From: Alphaproteobacteria bacterium
GTDB lineage: Bacteria > Pseudomonadota > Alphaproteobacteria > Rhizobiales > OSC116
Length of the DNA: 64,000 nt
NCBI GenBank assembly: GCA_002400495.2
Contig: NVQL02000013.1
Location: forward strand, 47,696 to 111,695
Direction: 5' to 3'
The notes under the pieces were generated by a model. The model made no database searches. It had not been told where the DNA came from and worked only from the letters and a program-made list of their open reading frames with translations. Shown here in pieces: positions 62,794 to 64,000 of the stretch; position 1 is the stretch's first letter, and each line of letters starts with the position of its first letter. The translations under genes were made by a program, and so were the position numbers.

Positions 62794-63794
62794 AATCCCC
62801 AAAACTCCGAAGGCCTAATTTCAGCCACTTCATAACCGTTGCAATTTTTCAATATCTGACTGGTGAATTTTTTCATCACCGCATCATCTCCAGGCTTTAA
62901 CACACCGAGCTTGTTCAAAGTCGCGCTCAGCATCATTTCCGCGCCACGGCTCATCCCGTCTTCACATTTAAGCGCAATGCCAATGCCATGCTCAGGCAGG
63001 CTGACACAAAACACACCCTCTGCCCCTGTTTTCACAAATATCGGGGTCGAAAGCTGGCTCATAATGTCAGTGCAATAACGCTCGCTGCCCGCCACATAAA
63101 ATGGCTCAGCCATCACCGCGCCGCGCAATTTAGCCACCGCTGCTCCCCGCACATCACCCAGCCCTGTGCCGCGTGATATTTTGGCAAATGCTTTAGCCCA
63201 TGCGGTCAAAGGTGCTGCCCATGTCGGCAATGAGCAGCCGTCAAACCCGCAAGGCGCCGTCGTCAAATCAAATTCGGTCAATTCGGCCATCACTTTTAAC
63301 ACCTCACGCTGCACTGGGTGTTCAAGCTCAATATAATCTTTGGTTTCAAACCCAGCATGTTTGGCAAAGGCCAACATGCCAGAATGCTTACCAGAACAAT
63401 TATTATGCAAAGCACAGGCATTTTCCCCAGTCCGCACCAGCTCATCAGCCGCCTCACGATATAGCGGCGCATGGCTACCACATTGTAAATCACTAACATC
63501 CAAACCAGAACCCGCCAAAATAGACTGCGCCATTCGGGTATGCCTTACCTCACCATTATGCGAAGAACAAATCAACGATAGCTGCTTATCATTCAACCTC
63601 AAAGCCTCAATCGCGCCTGATTCGGCCAATGGCAAAGCTTGCATAATTTTAATTGCCGAACGCGGAAAAACCAATTTATCCACATCACCGATCGATAAAA
63701 GCTCTTGGCCACCATCATCAACCACATATACCGCACCACGATGCACACTCTCGATATGGTCAGCCCGTAAAACATCAACTAAAATCGGATTCAT
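62790..63794 (-). CDS. Asparaginase (L-asparaginase II family, PF06089)
   Basis: 334 residues. The start at ATG 63794 has an AAAGGG site; the longer frame begins before the usual N-terminus. Features: RGAVYVVDDGGQELLSIGDV, VFPRSAIKIMQALPLAESGA, SLICSSHNGEVRHTRMAQSI, LHNNCSGKHSGMLAFAKHAG and GVSLPEHGIGIALK-like residues near the end, the thermolabile or Rhizobium-type asparaginase family. The first-strand Ser and the SSHNGE and NNCSGKHSG motifs carry the active site. It likely hydrolyses asparagine to aspartate and ammonia. It converges with the Tat-protein gene, sharing a TTAA stop. Confidence 0.9.
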   Translation of the reverse strand: MNPILVDVLRADHIESVHRGAVYVVDDGGQELLSIGDVDKLVFPRSAIKIMQALPLAESGAIEALRLNDKQLSLICSSHNGEVRHTRMAQSILAGSGLDVSDLQCGSHAPLYREAADELVRTGENACALHNNCSGKHSGMLAFAKHAGFETKDYIELEHPVQREVLKVMAELTEFDLTTAPCGFDGCSLPTWAAPLTAWAKAFAKISRGTGLGDVRGAAVAKLRGAVMAEPFYVAGSERYCTDIMSQLSTPIFVKTGAEGVFCVSLPEHGIGIALKCEDGMSRGAEMMLSATLNKLGVLKPGDDAVMKKFTSQILKNCNGYEVAEIRPSEFWGF

Positions 63795-63895
63795 AATTCT
63801 GCCCTTTATTTGCAGCCAATTATAGGCAACAAACAAATATAGGCACAAGCCAATTTTGCTTATATATTAGATGTAGATAGATTTTTAAGAAAAAA

Positions 63896-63969
63896 TGGCT
63901 GGGGTACCAGGGATCGAACCTGGGATGATCGGATCAAAACCGATTGCCTTACCGCTTGGCTATACCCCA
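63896..63969 (-). tRNA. tRNA-Gln (TTG)
   Basis: Read on the minus strand, the 74-base gene has acceptor stem TGGGGTA/TACCCCA, a D arm, an anticodon loop TTTTGAT within an ATCGG/CCGAT stem, giving anticodon TTG, a T-arm GTTCGATCC loop and an encoded CCA end (63896-63898). It lies 48 bases outside the asparaginase start region, at the window edge. Confidence 0.96.
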
Positions 63970-64000
63970 ACAGACATTGAAAGCTAAATAAACCGAATTT

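Overview
The window reads as chromosomal DNA of a low-GC (about 40% by eye) alphaproteobacterium of the order Hyphomicrobiales (Rhizobiales). Several gene sets typical of that order point there: a ccmIEFH (cycHJKL) cytochrome c maturation operon beside feuP/feuQ and glnE, a MucR/Ros zinc-finger regulator, the DUF1214/DUF1254 pair, DUF1491, DUF5330, DUF6456, a stand-alone DnaA domain-IV protein, a TIGR03808-type Tat-exported protein, and a vertically inherited gene transfer agent (GTA) cluster. There is no integrase, transposase, rRNA or CRISPR array. One tRNA (Gln, TTG) lies at the right edge.

Layout. 1-609: 5' part of a minus-strand membrane protein, cut by the window. 724-2969: rpe, a YcnI/DUF2946 copper-type pair, DUF1294. 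2970-13505 (all minus): PepSY protein, feuP, feuQ, an unrecognised 470-aa helical protein, ccmI, ccmE, ccmF, ccmH and glnE. 13771-15708 (plus): a cupin/JmjC-like protein and a CelD-like GNAT acetyltransferase. 15710-28601 (minus): the GTA cluster. 28781-36930: UPF0260 protein, a class A PBP, uup, prfC, an MscS channel, a small unknown. 37029-42389: lipoprotein, DUF1254/DUF1214, DUF1491, DUF5330, sufE, DUF6456, DnaA-like protein, mucR. 42771-48668 (minus): complete mnhABCDEFG (Mrp) antiporter operon. 48882-51627: msrB, oligopeptidase B, DUF2164. 51702-54025 (minus): two ASCH-domain paralogues and an AlkC-like DNA glycosylase. 54131-63794: sodB, azlCD, a Gly/Met-rich small protein, methylmalonyl-CoA mutase mutA-mutB, a class V aminotransferase, a Tat-exported beta-helix protein and an asparaginase.

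The main point of interest is the GTA cluster. Read in its own direction it runs TerS-like g1, TerL g2, portal g3, protease g4, capsid g5, connector/closure/terminator g6-g8, and then goes straight to the baseplate genes g12 (DUF2460), g13 (DUF2163), g14 (NlpC/P60), g15 (TIM-barrel host-specificity protein), DUF2793 and a small holin-like membrane protein. The major tail protein (g9), g10 and tape measure (g11) of the RcGTA-type order are absent. The g8-g12 junction is a clean 3-bp gap with a Shine-Dalgarno sequence inside the end of g8. All remaining genes are intact, so the cluster looks maintained. Two intrinsic terminators sit inside its transcription path, one just before g1 and one just after the capsid gene, suggesting readthrough control and raised capsid output.

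The rest is mostly housekeeping, with tightly packed operons (many ATGA overlaps) and three convergent gene pairs sharing a palindromic stop tetranucleotide (CTAG or TTAA). Other points of interest: the ccm/feuPQ/glnE island is rearranged, lacks degP and contains an unrecognised gene; CcmI is unusually short; a 15-bp tandem repeat has grown out of the sufE stop codon region; inverted repeats lie around the dnaA-like and mucR genes.
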